Source: Bradyrhizobium macuxiense (lineage in GTDB: Bacteria; Pseudomonadota; Alphaproteobacteria; Rhizobiales; Xanthobacteraceae). From it: a stretch of 44,812 bases of DNA. Location: assembly GCF_001542415.1 (NCBI RefSeq), contig NZ_LNCU01000062.1, positions 7,655 through 52,466 of the forward strand, read 5' to 3'. The translations under genes were made by a program, and so were the position numbers. The notes under the pieces were generated by a model that was not told where the DNA came from, searched no databases, and saw only the letters and a program-made list of their open reading frames with translations. This document shows, in pieces, positions 9,569-17,436 of this stretch. Within the stretch, counting starts at the first letter, position 1. The number at the start of each line of letters is the position of its first letter.

Positions 9569-10573
9569 TTACTGGTTGACCGTGGTGACGACGCTGTTCA
9601 CCGGCCGCGAGCTCACGGTCGGCAGCTTGACGTCCTTGGCGAGCTCCTGCTCGTATTGCGGCAGCACCGTCGCCGGGAATTTGGCGCGCATCGCCACCAC
9701 CTTGTAGCCGCCGGCCTTCAACTGCTGCAGCAGCGTGGGCAGGGCTTCCGCGGTGTGCTTCTGGAAGTCGTGCAGCAGGATGATGCCCTTTCCGAGCTTG
9801 CCGAGCTTCTTCATCACGGTGTCGATCACCTGCTGCGGGTTCTTCGACTTGAAGTCGAAGGAGTCGAGGTCGCAGGAGAAGATCGCGATGTTGCGGTTGC
9901 CGAGATAGGTCACCATCTCCGGCGGATGCTGCAGCGCCGGGAAACGGAAGAACGGCGCCGGCGAGACCTCGAGCGCCCATTTGATGGCGGCCAGGCCGCG
10001 CTCGATCTCGTCCTTCTTCTGGTCCTCGGTCAGCTTCTTGTTGTTCAGATTCTCATGCGACCAAGTGTGCGAGCCGACCGTGTGGCCGGCCGCATAGACC
10101 TGCCGCAGGATTTCCGGATGGTAGGTCGCGTGCTTGCCGATCGGGAAGAACACGCCGGTGGTACATTCATCCGCCAGCGCCTTCAGCACGGCCGGCGTGT
10201 TGACCGGCCACGGACCGTCGTCGAAGGTCAGCACCACCTCGTGGTCGCGCAGGAAGTCGAGCTGCTTGAAGTGCTCGAAGCCGAAGCCCGGACCGCCCGT
10301 GGTGTCGATCTCGACCGTGCGGCTGACGCCGAGCGCGTTCGGGTTGTTGCAGGCCGCGCGGGCCGGTTGAGGCGGTTGCTGCGGCGGGACCGGGGGTGTC
10401 ATGGCCGCGGCTGGCGCGGGCGCCGCCGCAGCAGGTGCGGGGGCAGCGGCGGCCTGTGGCGCGGCTGCGGGCGTAGCAGCGCCGCCCTTGACCGGTGGAG
10501 TCTGCGACCAAGCCGCGCTCGACGCGAGCAACGAGACCGTCCCCGCGAAAATCAGACCTGCAGCAATGCGCAT
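9569..10573 (-). CDS. Exported polysaccharide deacetylase (NodB homology domain)
   Basis: The ATG at 10573 gives 334 aa opening with a Sec signal peptide (MRIAAGLIFAGTVSLLASSA, cleavage near AWSQ). A low-complexity Ala/Pro linker runs to about residue 72, followed by a carbohydrate esterase family 4 domain (about 110-325). The metal and base motifs are present: TFDDGP (116-121), HTWSH (169-173), FRFP, and LLHD near the end. It should remove N- or O-acetyl groups from a periplasmic or cell-wall polysaccharide; peptidoglycan and exopolysaccharide are both possible. Upstream in-frame codons were excluded because they would mask the signal peptide. It is probably the first gene of a pair with the downstream reductase-like gene. 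Confidence 0.9.
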   Translation of the reverse strand: MRIAAGLIFAGTVSLLASSAAWSQTPPVKGGAATPAAAPQAAAAPAPAAAAPAPAAAMTPPVPPQQPPQPARAACNNPNALGVSRTVEIDTTGGPGFGFEHFKQLDFLRDHEVVLTFDDGPWPVNTPAVLKALADECTTGVFFPIGKHATYHPEILRQVYAAGHTVGSHTWSHENLNNKKLTEDQKKDEIERGLAAIKWALEVSPAPFFRFPALQHPPEMVTYLGNRNIAIFSCDLDSFDFKSKNPQQVIDTVMKKLGKLGKGIILLHDFQKHTAEALPTLLQQLKAGGYKVVAMRAKFPATVLPQYEQELAKDVKLPTVSSRPVNSVVTTVNQ

Positions 10574-10745
10574 GGCGTGTTCCTTGCTGATCCCGCTCCC
10601 GGTGTCGGCGCTTGGCCGTTGCCGGGCCGCTTCCACCCCCAACCGATAGTACCCTAGTTGGATTGGGTCCGCCAAGGCAACGAAGGTGGCGGCCTGGCCA
10701 TGATATCCCCGTTTGTTGAGTTAATTCCGGGGATTACCGGCGCGA

Positions 10746-11315
10746 TCAGGCCACCGCCAGCGTCCGCGCGATGGCGGTCTTGATCCGTGTGTCCTCCGGC
10801 ACGACCGACTCAGGGAAGACGTCGGCGATGTAGCCGTCGCGACCGATCAGGTATTTGTGGAAGTTCCAGCGCGGCACGTCCTTCGGCCGCGCCTCCGCGG
10901 CCCATCTGTAGAACGGGTGCGCGTTGGCGCCCTTCACGACGGCCTTGGCTGATATCGGGAAGGTGACGCCGTATTGGTGCTGCGCCGTCTCGGCGATCTC
11001 GGTCGGGCCGCCCGGCTCCTGGCCGCCGAAGTCGTTGGAGGGGACACCGATGATGACGAAGCCGCGATCGCGAAATTCGGTCCACAATTGCTGCAAGCCG
11101 GCGTACTGCGGCGTGAAGCCACACAGCGAGGCCGTGTTCACGATCATCATGGGATGGCCAGTGTAGTCGGCGAGGCGGATCTCGCCGCCGGCAAGCGCCG
11201 CGAACGAGAAGGCATAGGCCGTGATGCGGCTGATCGCGGGCGCTTGCGCATGCAGAGCGCGCGATCCCGCGGTCGCGGCCAGTCCCGCCACGATCAGTGT
11301 CCTGCGGTCGATCAT
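10746..11315 (-). CDS. Exported glutathione peroxidase-like thiol peroxidase
   Basis: The ATG at 11315 gives 189 aa. The N-terminus MIDRRTLIVAGLAATAGSRA is a signal peptide with twin arginines, so Tat export is possible. The peroxidase domain shows NTASLCGFTPQY with the peroxidatic Cys65, then PSNDFGGQEPG, and WNFHKYLIGRDG with the active-site Trp/Asn pair. Bacterial members usually reduce peroxides with thioredoxin rather than glutathione. Export to the periplasm suits the envelope genes on both sides. A shorter upstream extension (from 11375) is in frame, but it has no signal-peptide character and was rejected. Confidence 0.9.
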   Translation of the reverse strand: MIDRRTLIVAGLAATAGSRALHAQAPAISRITAYAFSFAALAGGEIRLADYTGHPMMIVNTASLCGFTPQYAGLQQLWTEFRDRGFVIIGVPSNDFGGQEPGGPTEIAETAQHQYGVTFPISAKAVVKGANAHPFYRWAAEARPKDVPRWNFHKYLIGRDGYIADVFPESVVPEDTRIKTAIARTLAVA

Positions 11316-11395
11316 GGTGATGTCCCCGGATAATCCGCAGGGATGATAATCCAGTCGGCGGACCCGGGCCTTCAAGAAGCCGTTATGAGCAAGGT

Positions 11396-13210
11396 CTAAC
11401 GCAGCGGCACGATGAAATCGGTGCCTTCGCCGGTCTCGCCCTGGTTCACACCGAGGTCGGAGACGATGATCGATCCGCCGGTGCCGAGTGCATCGTTGAT
11501 CCGCGCCATCGCGTCGGCGGGAATCGTGATGCGGTCGAGTGCTTCGGCCGGGCTGTCCGACAGCGGCAGCGGCTTTGCCTCGATCTCTGCGGCGCCGGCC
11601 ATCTTGCGGCGGTGCGAGATGCGCTCCCGCGCCTCGACACGCGCAGCGTTGCGCGCCGACATCGGCAGCGAGATCACCGACCAGCGCAATGCATTGGGAT
11701 CCTTCTTGTCGGCTTCCGCCGTGAAGATATGCGTGCCCAGCGGCCGGTCGCTCGGTGCGATCGTCACCGGCACTTCGAACAGCGGCGCGAAATTCTGCCG
11801 CACATAGAGCTTGGAATCCTTGCGGCTGATGAAGACCGCGATCTGGCCGGTGCGCTTCGGCACGTCGATGCTTGCAACGCCCGGCAGCCGCGTCGGGTCC
11901 TTCTTCGCATCGGGCGCATCCGCTGCAGTCGCCGGCGCGGCCGGCTTATCGCTGGCGTTGTCAGCAGGCTTATCAGCAGTCTTGTCGGCCACCTTGGCAG
12001 CATCCGCCTTCGGCGCATCGGCGGTCACCGTAGCCTTGGTGGCATCCACCTTCGGCGCGTCGGCGCCGGCAACCTTGGCGTCCGGCTTCGGCGCATCGGC
12101 CTTCACTTCGGCCTTCACACGGTCGCTTGCCGAGACCTCTGAGTTCGCGCTTTCGACGCTGCCCGTCACGGAGGTTTCGCCGACCGTCTTGTCGTTGCTG
12201 GCGGCATCGGCGGATTTGGTATCGGCCGGTTTGTCCGCGGCGGTCTCGGGCTTGTCCGAGGCGGCCCGCGCATCGGGCTTTGCATCGCCGGCCGTCGCCG
12301 CACTTGCCTCTTCGGACTTGTCGGCAATCGCGGCGCCGGCCACATCGGACATCGTCACCGATGCGCTCGCGGACGGCATCGTGCCGCTGGCGTCGGCAGT
12401 GTGGGTGTTGTCGCGCAGCGAGCCGGGCTGGTCGGCATGGCCGACAGTCGAGCGCAGTTCAATGCTGGTCTCCGGCTTGTCCGCGCCCTTGTCGCCCTTC
12501 ACGCCGAGCGGCGCATCCTTCTTCAGGAGATCGTCGGCGACCGGCTGCGACGGCACGACCTTCTGCGTCACGAGCAGCGGGTGCGAGAAATTCTCAGGCG
12601 TGATGGTGCCGGGCGTGACCACCACGCGCGCGCCCATCCGGGTCCAGTTGTACATCTTGACCGCGAACCCGGTGGGCATGCGGATGCAGCCGTGGGACGC
12701 GGGATAACCGGGCAGCACGCCGGCATGCATTGCGATGCCCGACCAGGTGATGCGCTGCATGTACGGCATCGGCGCGCCGCTGTAGATGTTGGAGCGATGG
12801 TATTTCTGCTTCTGGATGACGCTGAACACGCCCATCGGGGTCAAATGCCCCTTCATGCCCGTCGATACCGGGCTCTCGGCATACAGACCGTTGACGTCGT
12901 AGAGGCGCACCTTCTGCTGGTCAATCGAGATCGCGATGATAAGCGGACCCTGCGGCTTGGCGGCGGTTTCCTTGGCGGCAACGGGCTCCTTCTTGACCGG
13001 ATTGCGTCGCACTTTCTGCCGGTGCGGCTGAGGAGGCAGCATCGGTTCGGGCTCGCCGTAATAGGCGGAGTCAGGTCCGTTCCAGTAGTACAGTGCTGCG
13101 TCGGCCTGGGTGGAGGCTCCGATCGTGCCGGCCGCCGTCAAAATCGCAAACTGCCAAAACCGCTCATTCGCAAAATCAAAAATCGAATGCCGACGTTCGC
13201 TTGCGCGCAT
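11396..13210 (-). CDS. L,D-transpeptidase with long Ala/Asp/Lys linker and degenerate second YkuD half
   Basis: The ATG at 13210 gives 604 aa. An N-terminal export signal (FWQFAILTAAGTIGASTQADA) is followed by a YkuD catalytic domain (about 88-200). That domain contains MHAGVLPGYPASHGCIRMP with catalytic Cys175, so the enzyme should make 3-3 cross-links in peptidoglycan or attach proteins to it. Residues about 225-450 are a low-complexity linker rich in Ala, Asp, Lys and Val (ADAPKADAAKVADKTADKPA). The C-terminal part (about 455-604, GQIAVFISRKDSKLYVRQNF) looks like a second YkuD fold but lacks the HGC motif and ends SDLGVNQGETGEGTDFIV. It is divergent from creA. Earlier in-frame start codons lack a signal peptide. 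Confidence 0.9.
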   Translation of the reverse strand: MRASERRHSIFDFANERFWQFAILTAAGTIGASTQADAALYYWNGPDSAYYGEPEPMLPPQPHRQKVRRNPVKKEPVAAKETAAKPQGPLIIAISIDQQKVRLYDVNGLYAESPVSTGMKGHLTPMGVFSVIQKQKYHRSNIYSGAPMPYMQRITWSGIAMHAGVLPGYPASHGCIRMPTGFAVKMYNWTRMGARVVVTPGTITPENFSHPLLVTQKVVPSQPVADDLLKKDAPLGVKGDKGADKPETSIELRSTVGHADQPGSLRDNTHTADASGTMPSASASVTMSDVAGAAIADKSEEASAATAGDAKPDARAASDKPETAADKPADTKSADAASNDKTVGETSVTGSVESANSEVSASDRVKAEVKADAPKPDAKVAGADAPKVDATKATVTADAPKADAAKVADKTADKPADNASDKPAAPATAADAPDAKKDPTRLPGVASIDVPKRTGQIAVFISRKDSKLYVRQNFAPLFEVPVTIAPSDRPLGTHIFTAEADKKDPNALRWSVISLPMSARNAARVEARERISHRRKMAGAAEIEAKPLPLSDSPAEALDRITIPADAMARINDALGTGGSIIVSDLGVNQGETGEGTDFIVPLR

Positions 13211-13351
13211 TTTCCGAATCCCAGTCCAAACTATCCATTGGTTGTCGCAGACGTGGAAAGCGTTCACCAGCGCGAGCGATCTAACCCTTCCGTGATCCCG
13301 TATTTTTCGCAAAAAGCGTAACAAAAAAGCCTCACAGAAGGTTAAAGCGGC

Positions 13352-13374
13352 CTGACAGATCACCAATCTGTCAG
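13352..13374. promoter_or_regulatory. Perfect 9+9 bp palindrome in the ldt-creA divergent region
   Basis: CTGACAGAT (13352-13360) and ATCTGTCAG (13366-13374) are exact reverse complements around the 5-base centre CACCA. The half-site TGACAGAT is typical of TetR-family operators. It lies 60 bases upstream of the creA start and 142 bases upstream of the L,D-transpeptidase start. No TetR gene is present in the window, so the binding protein is unknown. A second small hairpin, GTGCGG/CCGCAC, follows at 13384-13400. Confidence 0.5.
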
Positions 13375-13433
13375 CGCCTTTCCGTGCGGCTGTTCCGCAC
13401 TACATACGCGACGACTTATCAGCGGAGACCTCC

Positions 13434-13991
13434 ATGACGTCGAGAAGTGTGAGCCTGTGTGACATCCGTGCCTTGTATCCGTGGGGGTGCGCGTTGCTGC
13501 TTCTCGTCGTGGCCATGGCACAGGCGGCTCCTGTCGCAGCGGCGGACGAACCGGACCTGATCTTCCGCCGCTCGACCGTGTTCAAATGGCTCAGCCCGAA
13601 CGACAAGCTCGCCACCTACGGTGTCGACGACCCCGAGGTCGAAGGCGTGGCCTGTCATTTCACGGTGCCGGAGAAGGGCGGCTTCAAGGGCTGGCTCGGT
13701 GTGGCCGAGGAAGTCTCTGACATCTCGCTGGCTTGCCGGCAGATCGGACCGATTCGTTTCAAGAATAAAATGAGCCAGGGCGACGATATGTTCCGCCAGC
13801 GGCGCTCGCTGTTCTTCAAGAAGATGCAAATCGTGCGCGGCTGCGACGCCAAGCGCAACGTGCTGGTCTATATGGTCTATTCGGACAGGCTGATCGAGGG
13901 CTCGCCAAAGAACTCCACCTCGTCGGTGCCGATCATGCCCTGGGGCGCGAGCGACGCCAACGTGCAGAAATGCGGTGAGTTCATTCAGTAG
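13434..13991 (+). CDS. creA: CreA family protein
   Basis: A 185-aa protein of the CreA family, exported proteins of unknown biochemical role named from the E. coli cre locus. The N-terminus has a signal peptide (LLLVVAMAQAAPVAA). The mature part carries the family core: ATYGVDDPEVEGVACHFT, then GFKGWLGVAEEVSDISLACR, then MFRQRRSLFFKKMQIVR, and the terminal VPIMPW. The ATG at 13434 has GCGGAGA upstream; the signal begins rather far in, so a later start is possible but none is well placed. It stands alone, without creBCD, and its control region carries a palindrome. Confidence 0.92.
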   Translation: MTSRSVSLCDIRALYPWGCALLLLVVAMAQAAPVAAADEPDLIFRRSTVFKWLSPNDKLATYGVDDPEVEGVACHFTVPEKGGFKGWLGVAEEVSDISLACRQIGPIRFKNKMSQGDDMFRQRRSLFFKKMQIVRGCDAKRNVLVYMVYSDRLIEGSPKNSTSSVPIMPWGASDANVQKCGEFIQ

Positions 13992-14034
13992 CTGATACAA
14001 TGGCTTGAGCAGCGAAGCTGAGGCGATGGACGAT

Positions 14035-14262
14035 CTATCGCTTGGTCTGGCCGAACTGCTTCGCACGTGACTCGAAGCGTGCTTGTTCGGGCCGTACGTT
14101 CGTGTCGCGGCAACCAACGAGCCGGACCAGCTTCTGCGGTGCGCATTCATTGTCGCCCATCACGTGGGTGCCCTGTTGCGGCATCGCTCCCGTCATCTGC
14201 TGTTGTCCCGTTTTGCGGGTCGCAGACTCATTCCCCATGTTGCCATTGCCCACGACTGACAT
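14035..14262 (-). CDS. Possible small protein of unknown function
   Basis: A 75-codon frame whose third-position GC is about 70 percent, which is above chance but not decisive. The product is polar and basic toward the end (RPEQARFESRAKQFGQTKR), with two cysteines (NECAPQKLVRLVGCRD) and no signal peptide from the first ATG. GAAGG abuts the first ATG, which is too close; a GTG three codons later (14251-14253) has better spacing. An overlapping forward frame has worse codon use. The strand is therefore the better of the two, but the gene is uncertain and no function can be given. Confidence 0.35.
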   Translation of the reverse strand: MSVVGNGNMGNESATRKTGQQQMTGAMPQQGTHVMGDNECAPQKLVRLVGCRDTNVRPEQARFESRAKQFGQTKR

Positions 14263-14610
14263 CCTTCGTTGGATTGGGGATCACGACAACGTGCCACCGC
14301 GGAGTTGGTTGCACGGTGCACGCGTGAGTCGGCAGGAACCGCTGCAAGGTTCACCATCGGTCATGCGATGCTGCCGCATGTCTCAGCAGAGGAAAGTTAA
14401 GAAAGCGCCGTAGGCCGCTCAATTCACGCGTATATTCGATCATCGACGCTGGCTGGTGGATTGTCATGCCGTCGACCGCGCGCGCATGTTGGCGTGGCGT
14501 GTTGGGCAACCTCCGTCGTGATGAGGAGCGGGCGCGTACGTCCCCCGCGCGTTTTTGACTTCGCGCGTGTTACGAGGCGGTCACTGAAAACATTGGTCTT
14601 TTCCGGCGAA

Positions 14611-14660
14611 TGTTTCGTCGCGCATTGGCCGACGAAACAATTCGCGTGCCGACGAAACCA
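14611..14660. promoter_or_regulatory. Triple CGACGAAAC motif upstream of a secreted microprotein
   Basis: TGTTTCGTCG (14611-14620) and CGACGAAACA (14630-14639) form a perfect 10-bp inverted repeat with a 9-base spacer. A third copy of CGACGAAAC lies at 14650-14658, in the same direction as the second and 20 bases after it. The spacing of about two helical turns suits a repeated protein-binding site. It is about 100 bases upstream of the ATG at 14757. The function is inference. Confidence 0.35.
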
Positions 14661-14756
14661 TTTTCCGCTTTTGCCGCAGAACTCCGGAAACGCCGATTAG
14701 TTATCAAACTGTCAACAAACGGCGCAGACGACGAGCGCCATAGCGGAGACGGTCAA

Positions 14757-14912
14757 ATGCGGACGATCAGCTTCATCCTCGCTTTCGCCTTCGTGATGGC
14801 CGGTCCATCGGTGGCGGGATCGGCGGACGGTGGTCTGCCCGGCATCGGCACCTTCTCCTACAATGGCTCGCCGATCATGCCCGCGTCGTCGATGGTGGTG
14901 GCGGCCAACTGA
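14757..14912 (+). CDS. Secreted microprotein of unknown function (51 aa)
   Basis: The frame starts with the ATG at 14757 and encodes 51 residues. MRTISFILAFAFVMAGPSVA is a good signal peptide with cleavage near VAGSA. The mature peptide is only about 29 residues, rich in Gly, Ser and Pro (DGGLPGIGTFSYNGSPIMPA), and ends in a hydrophobic tail. GCGGAGACGG lies upstream as a ribosome site. It has no cysteines and no motif I recognise. The gene precedes another secreted protein by 42 bases on the same strand, so the two may be co-transcribed. Confidence 0.6.
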   Translation: MRTISFILAFAFVMAGPSVAGSADGGLPGIGTFSYNGSPIMPASSMVVAAN

Positions 14913-14954
14913 CCGCAACACGCAAACGAGAAAATTGCCGGAAAAAGGCCCCGC

Positions 14955-15350
14955 ATGTTGCTCCGTATCTGTTCCGCCGCGATGTTCGCATCCCTCGCCC
15001 TGGCCGGCTCAGCGCAGGCTCAGTCGCAGCTCCCCCTCGAATCCATGCAGATCCGGACGCTGTTCAAGATGCCCGAGCCGCGCGATGAATTCGTGCGGGC
15101 GTGCGCGCCTCACATGCTCGGCCGTTGGGCGCACCCCGAGGCCGTATGCGGCTGCCTGCACGATCACGCCGCGGCGACGATCGAAGATCCCGACCTGCGT
15201 CAGGCGCTGCTGCGCGGCATCAGCGAGACCGGCGTGCCGACGATCGAGACCGATTGGGTGCCGCCCTCCAAGCAGTCCGAGATCGGCCCGACCTTCACCA
15301 AGATCGCCAAGCCGACGCTACAATGCATGTTCGAGCCGTCGACGAACTGA
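14955..15350 (+). CDS. Secreted protein of unknown function (131 aa)
   Basis: The ATG at 14955 has AAAAAGG upstream. MLLRICSAAMFASLALAGSAQAQS is a signal peptide, with cleavage after AQA. The mature domain of about 108 residues carries four cysteines: three in RACAPHMLGR and AVCGCLHDHAA, and one near the end (LQCMF). That pattern suggests disulfides or a metal or haem site, although CxxCH is absent. The remainder is helical with a conserved-looking EIGPTFTKIAKPTLQC tail. I do not recognise the family. It follows the 51-aa secreted peptide closely and converges on the next gene. Confidence 0.75.
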   Translation: MLLRICSAAMFASLALAGSAQAQSQLPLESMQIRTLFKMPEPRDEFVRACAPHMLGRWAHPEAVCGCLHDHAAATIEDPDLRQALLRGISETGVPTIETDWVPPSKQSEIGPTFTKIAKPTLQCMFEPSTN

Positions 15351-15397
15351 GCGGTCCGTTCCTCCGACGATGATGAAATTGCCGGCGAGGGAGATAA

Positions 15398-15649
15398 TTA
15401 CCTTCTCGCGAGGCGCGGCACGCAGGTGCGGGTGCGTACCACACCGGTCTCTTTCAGCTGCGACCCCATTACCTGCTTGATCTGACCGGACGGGCACGAT
15501 CCGTCATCGACCAGCACGCGTTGACCGACGCGTAGACCACCGATGTCCTGTTCGCGCGAAACCGCCTGCGCCTGCTGCGCAAGGGCAGGCGCGCCCGCTG
15601 TCACCAATGCAATGGCGCCGAACAGCGCGCCGAATCCAAAGCGCCGCAT
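15398..15649 (-). CDS. Small secreted protein, possibly DUF6719-like
   Basis: The ATG at 15649 is chosen because AAGGAG sits just upstream; the frame is open a few codons further. It encodes 83 aa with a clear signal peptide (MRRFGFGALFGAIALVTAG, cleavage after ALA). The mature part of about 55 residues has two cysteines (DDGSCPSGQIKQVMGSQL and TRTCVP) and a GLRVGQRVLVDDGSC segment. It resembles short secreted Bradyrhizobium proteins that I believe are grouped as DUF6719, but that name is from memory and uncertain. It lies 14 bases after a 50-aa membrane protein gene on the same strand, so the pair is almost certainly one operon. Confidence 0.7.
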   Translation of the reverse strand: MRRFGFGALFGAIALVTAGAPALAQQAQAVSREQDIGGLRVGQRVLVDDGSCPSGQIKQVMGSQLKETGVVRTRTCVPRLARR

Positions 15650-15663
15650 CGCGGTCTCCTTCA

Positions 15664-15816
15664 TCACTTGTTCTGGATCTTCACGCCGCCGGGACCGACA
15701 TTGATCTGCAGGCCGTCGGGCTGCTTCTTGGCCTGATAGAGATTGTAACCGAGCACGCCCACGACGACGACCAGCGCACCGATGATCAGATACAGGATGT
15801 TGCGATTGCCGGGCAT
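15664..15816 (-). CDS. Single-pass membrane microprotein (50 aa)
   Basis: The frame runs from the ATG at 15816 to the TGA at 15664. The protein opens MPGNRNILYLIIGALVVVVG, continues VLGYNLYQAKKQPDG and ends LQINVGPGGVKIQNK. A transmembrane helix occupies about residues 8-26, and positive charges after it (QAKK) suggest where the ends lie. The C-terminal 20 residues have a beta-like pattern. GGGAG precedes the ATG. Codon use is typical of the genome. The gene runs straight into the small secreted protein gene, so the two products may work together in the envelope. Function is unknown. Confidence 0.75.
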   Translation of the reverse strand: MPGNRNILYLIIGALVVVVGVLGYNLYQAKKQPDGLQINVGPGGVKIQNK

Positions 15817-15860
15817 CCGGTATCTCCCTGGCTGGCGCGGTTGCGTGCGAGCGACCTTAG

Positions 15861-17363
15861 TCAGGCGGCTGCGATTCTCATAGGGCGGCGCGGCTTGGCC
15901 GACACCGTGCGCGTGGCGCGCAACGCAACGAGCATCGCCTTCGCCAATTGCTCCGCCGACGCGACGAGTTGTGGGACCGGATGACCGGAGAAGCCGAGCA
16001 CAAATCCCGGCAGCGGACGTGCGCGATGATAGGTCTCCGCGAGCAGCCAGCCGCCGACACCGGCGGCCGCTTTCGCATCCGATGCAACGCGCGGATCGGT
16101 CGCCGGATCGAGCCGCGCCACCAGATGCAGGCCTTGCGACGGCACGGGAACCGTGAGCTCGCCTTCGGAGGCCGCAGCGAGGGTAGAGGCCAGCACGTCG
16201 CGGGCCTCGCGGTAGAGTTTGCGCGCTTTGCGCAAATTGGCGGCAAAGGCGCCGGAGTTCAGCATATCCGCAACCGCGCCTTCCATGAGCGTGCCGGGAA
16301 AGCGGTCGAGCGCGGCGCGTGCCGCCGTCACCGGGCCGATCAATTGTTCGGGGAGGGCGCAGTAACCGATGCGCAACCCCGGGAACAGTGTCTTGGCGAA
16401 GGTGCCCATGTAGATCACGCGGCGCAAATGATCGATGCCCGCGAGCGACAGCAGCGGCGCGCCGTCATAGCGGAACTCGCTGTCGTAATCGTCTTCGAAC
16501 ACGAACGCACCGGCGTCCTTCGCCCAGTCGAGCAATTCGAGCCGGCGCGGCATCGACATCTGCACGCCGAGCGGAAACTGATGCGATGGGGTCACGTAGG
16601 CAGCGCGCGCTGCCGGCGCCGACACGCGTCCCTTGCCGACCATCATGCCGGATGCATCGACCGGCACCGACACCGGACGATAACCGCAATGCTCGATCGC
16701 GCGCTGCGCCGCCGGATAGCCGGGATCCTCGCACCAGACCTGATCGCCGGCTTTCAGGATTGCGCTCAGCACGATGCGCAGCGCGTGCAGCGTACCTGAT
16801 GCCAGCATGATCTGTTCGGGGTCGCAGCGCAGCCCGCGCGCCGACAACAGGTGGTCTGCGATCGCGGCACGCAATTCGCGATTGCCTCTGGGGTCGCCGT
16901 AGTGGAGATGCTCCGGCCCGAACGCGCGCAGCCGGCGGCCGGCAAAGGCCCGGAAGCGTTGCAGCGCGCGCTCGTCGATATGCGTGCAGCCGAGCGACAG
17001 CGCGCTGTGCTGCGGCGGCTCGATGGTGATCTTCGCGCGCCGTGATGCCGCGGCCTGCGCCGGGATGCGTGCCGCAACGAAGGTGCCGGAGCCGGTGGTC
17101 GCAACCGCAAAGCCGTCGGCGATCAGCCGCTCATAGGCCGTGGTCACCGCGTTGCGGCGGAAGCCGGTCTGTTTCGCCAGCGCGCGCGACGGCGGCAGCG
17201 GCTCGCCCGGCTTGACGATGCCGCCGACGATGGCGTGGCACAGCGCCTGATAGAGCCGGTGCTGCGAGGCCGCGCCCTGCGTGACGTGCGGACCTGCGAG
17301 GTCGAGCGGGAGTTCTGCCTTGCGCGGCGACGGCTTCGGTGAATTGGTCGGAATTTTTCGCAT
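15861..17363 (-). CDS. MocR/PdxR-like GntR-family regulator with aminotransferase domain
   Basis: A 500-aa transcription regulator from the ATG at 17363. The N-terminal winged helix (about 30-110) shows RLYQALCHAIVGGIVKPGEP and LPPSRALAKQTGFRRNAVTTAYERL, the GntR signature. The rest is a fold-type I aminotransferase-like domain with the PLP pocket: YVTPSHQFPLGVQMS, the FEDDYDSEFRY segment, and TFAKTLFPGLRIGY, which contains the Schiff-base lysine. MocR regulators of this kind sense PLP or amino-acid adducts, and PdxR members control vitamin B6 synthesis. It is divergent, with a 73-base gap, from an FMN split-barrel oxidoreductase, its likely target. An upstream extension to 17432 would run across that shared promoter. 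Confidence 0.9.
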   Translation of the reverse strand: MRKIPTNSPKPSPRKAELPLDLAGPHVTQGAASQHRLYQALCHAIVGGIVKPGEPLPPSRALAKQTGFRRNAVTTAYERLIADGFAVATTGSGTFVAARIPAQAAASRRAKITIEPPQHSALSLGCTHIDERALQRFRAFAGRRLRAFGPEHLHYGDPRGNRELRAAIADHLLSARGLRCDPEQIMLASGTLHALRIVLSAILKAGDQVWCEDPGYPAAQRAIEHCGYRPVSVPVDASGMMVGKGRVSAPAARAAYVTPSHQFPLGVQMSMPRRLELLDWAKDAGAFVFEDDYDSEFRYDGAPLLSLAGIDHLRRVIYMGTFAKTLFPGLRIGYCALPEQLIGPVTAARAALDRFPGTLMEGAVADMLNSGAFAANLRKARKLYREARDVLASTLAAASEGELTVPVPSQGLHLVARLDPATDPRVASDAKAAAGVGGWLLAETYHRARPLPGFVLGFSGHPVPQLVASAEQLAKAMLVALRATRTVSAKPRRPMRIAAA

Positions 17364-17436
17364 GGAATTGGCACTATCGCAGACCAAATGGACCGCTACA
17401 ACTGTCGTCAGATTCCAAATTTCGCGAGGCATTGCC
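17364..17436. promoter_or_regulatory. Divergent control region for the MocR regulator and oxidoreductase
   Basis: Only 73 bases separate the two start codons, so the promoters must overlap. MocR proteins usually bind direct repeats in such gaps and repress their own gene while activating the neighbour. I see the related pieces AGACCAAA and GGACCGCT but no clean direct repeat. Control of both genes from here is inferred from layout. Confidence 0.5.

Larger units (their letters stand above)
13992..14756. other. 765-bp region without a secure gene
   Basis: This long gap holds only one doubtful reading frame (14035-14262, minus strand) and a repeated motif, CGACGAAAC. The motif occurs as an inverted pair, TGTTTCGTCG (14611-14620) and CGACGAAACA (14630-14639), and once more at 14650-14658. 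The latter part of the gap presumably contains the promoter of the 51-aa secreted protein gene. I see no recognisable RNA gene or gene remnant. Confidence 0.6.

Noticed and set aside
9026..10657. Open frame of 543 codons opposite the reductase-like and deacetylase genes
   Set aside because: It runs through two genes with clear family motifs on the other strand and reads as Arg/His-rich low-information protein.
13110..13321. Small forward frames in the ldt-creA gap
   Set aside because: They lie over the coding start and promoter of the L,D-transpeptidase and have no ribosome site.
14042..14413. Forward 123-codon frame in the 14 kb gap
   Set aside because: Poor codon bias, Cys- and Pro-rich composition and no ribosome site; the reverse frame at 14035-14262 is the better candidate.
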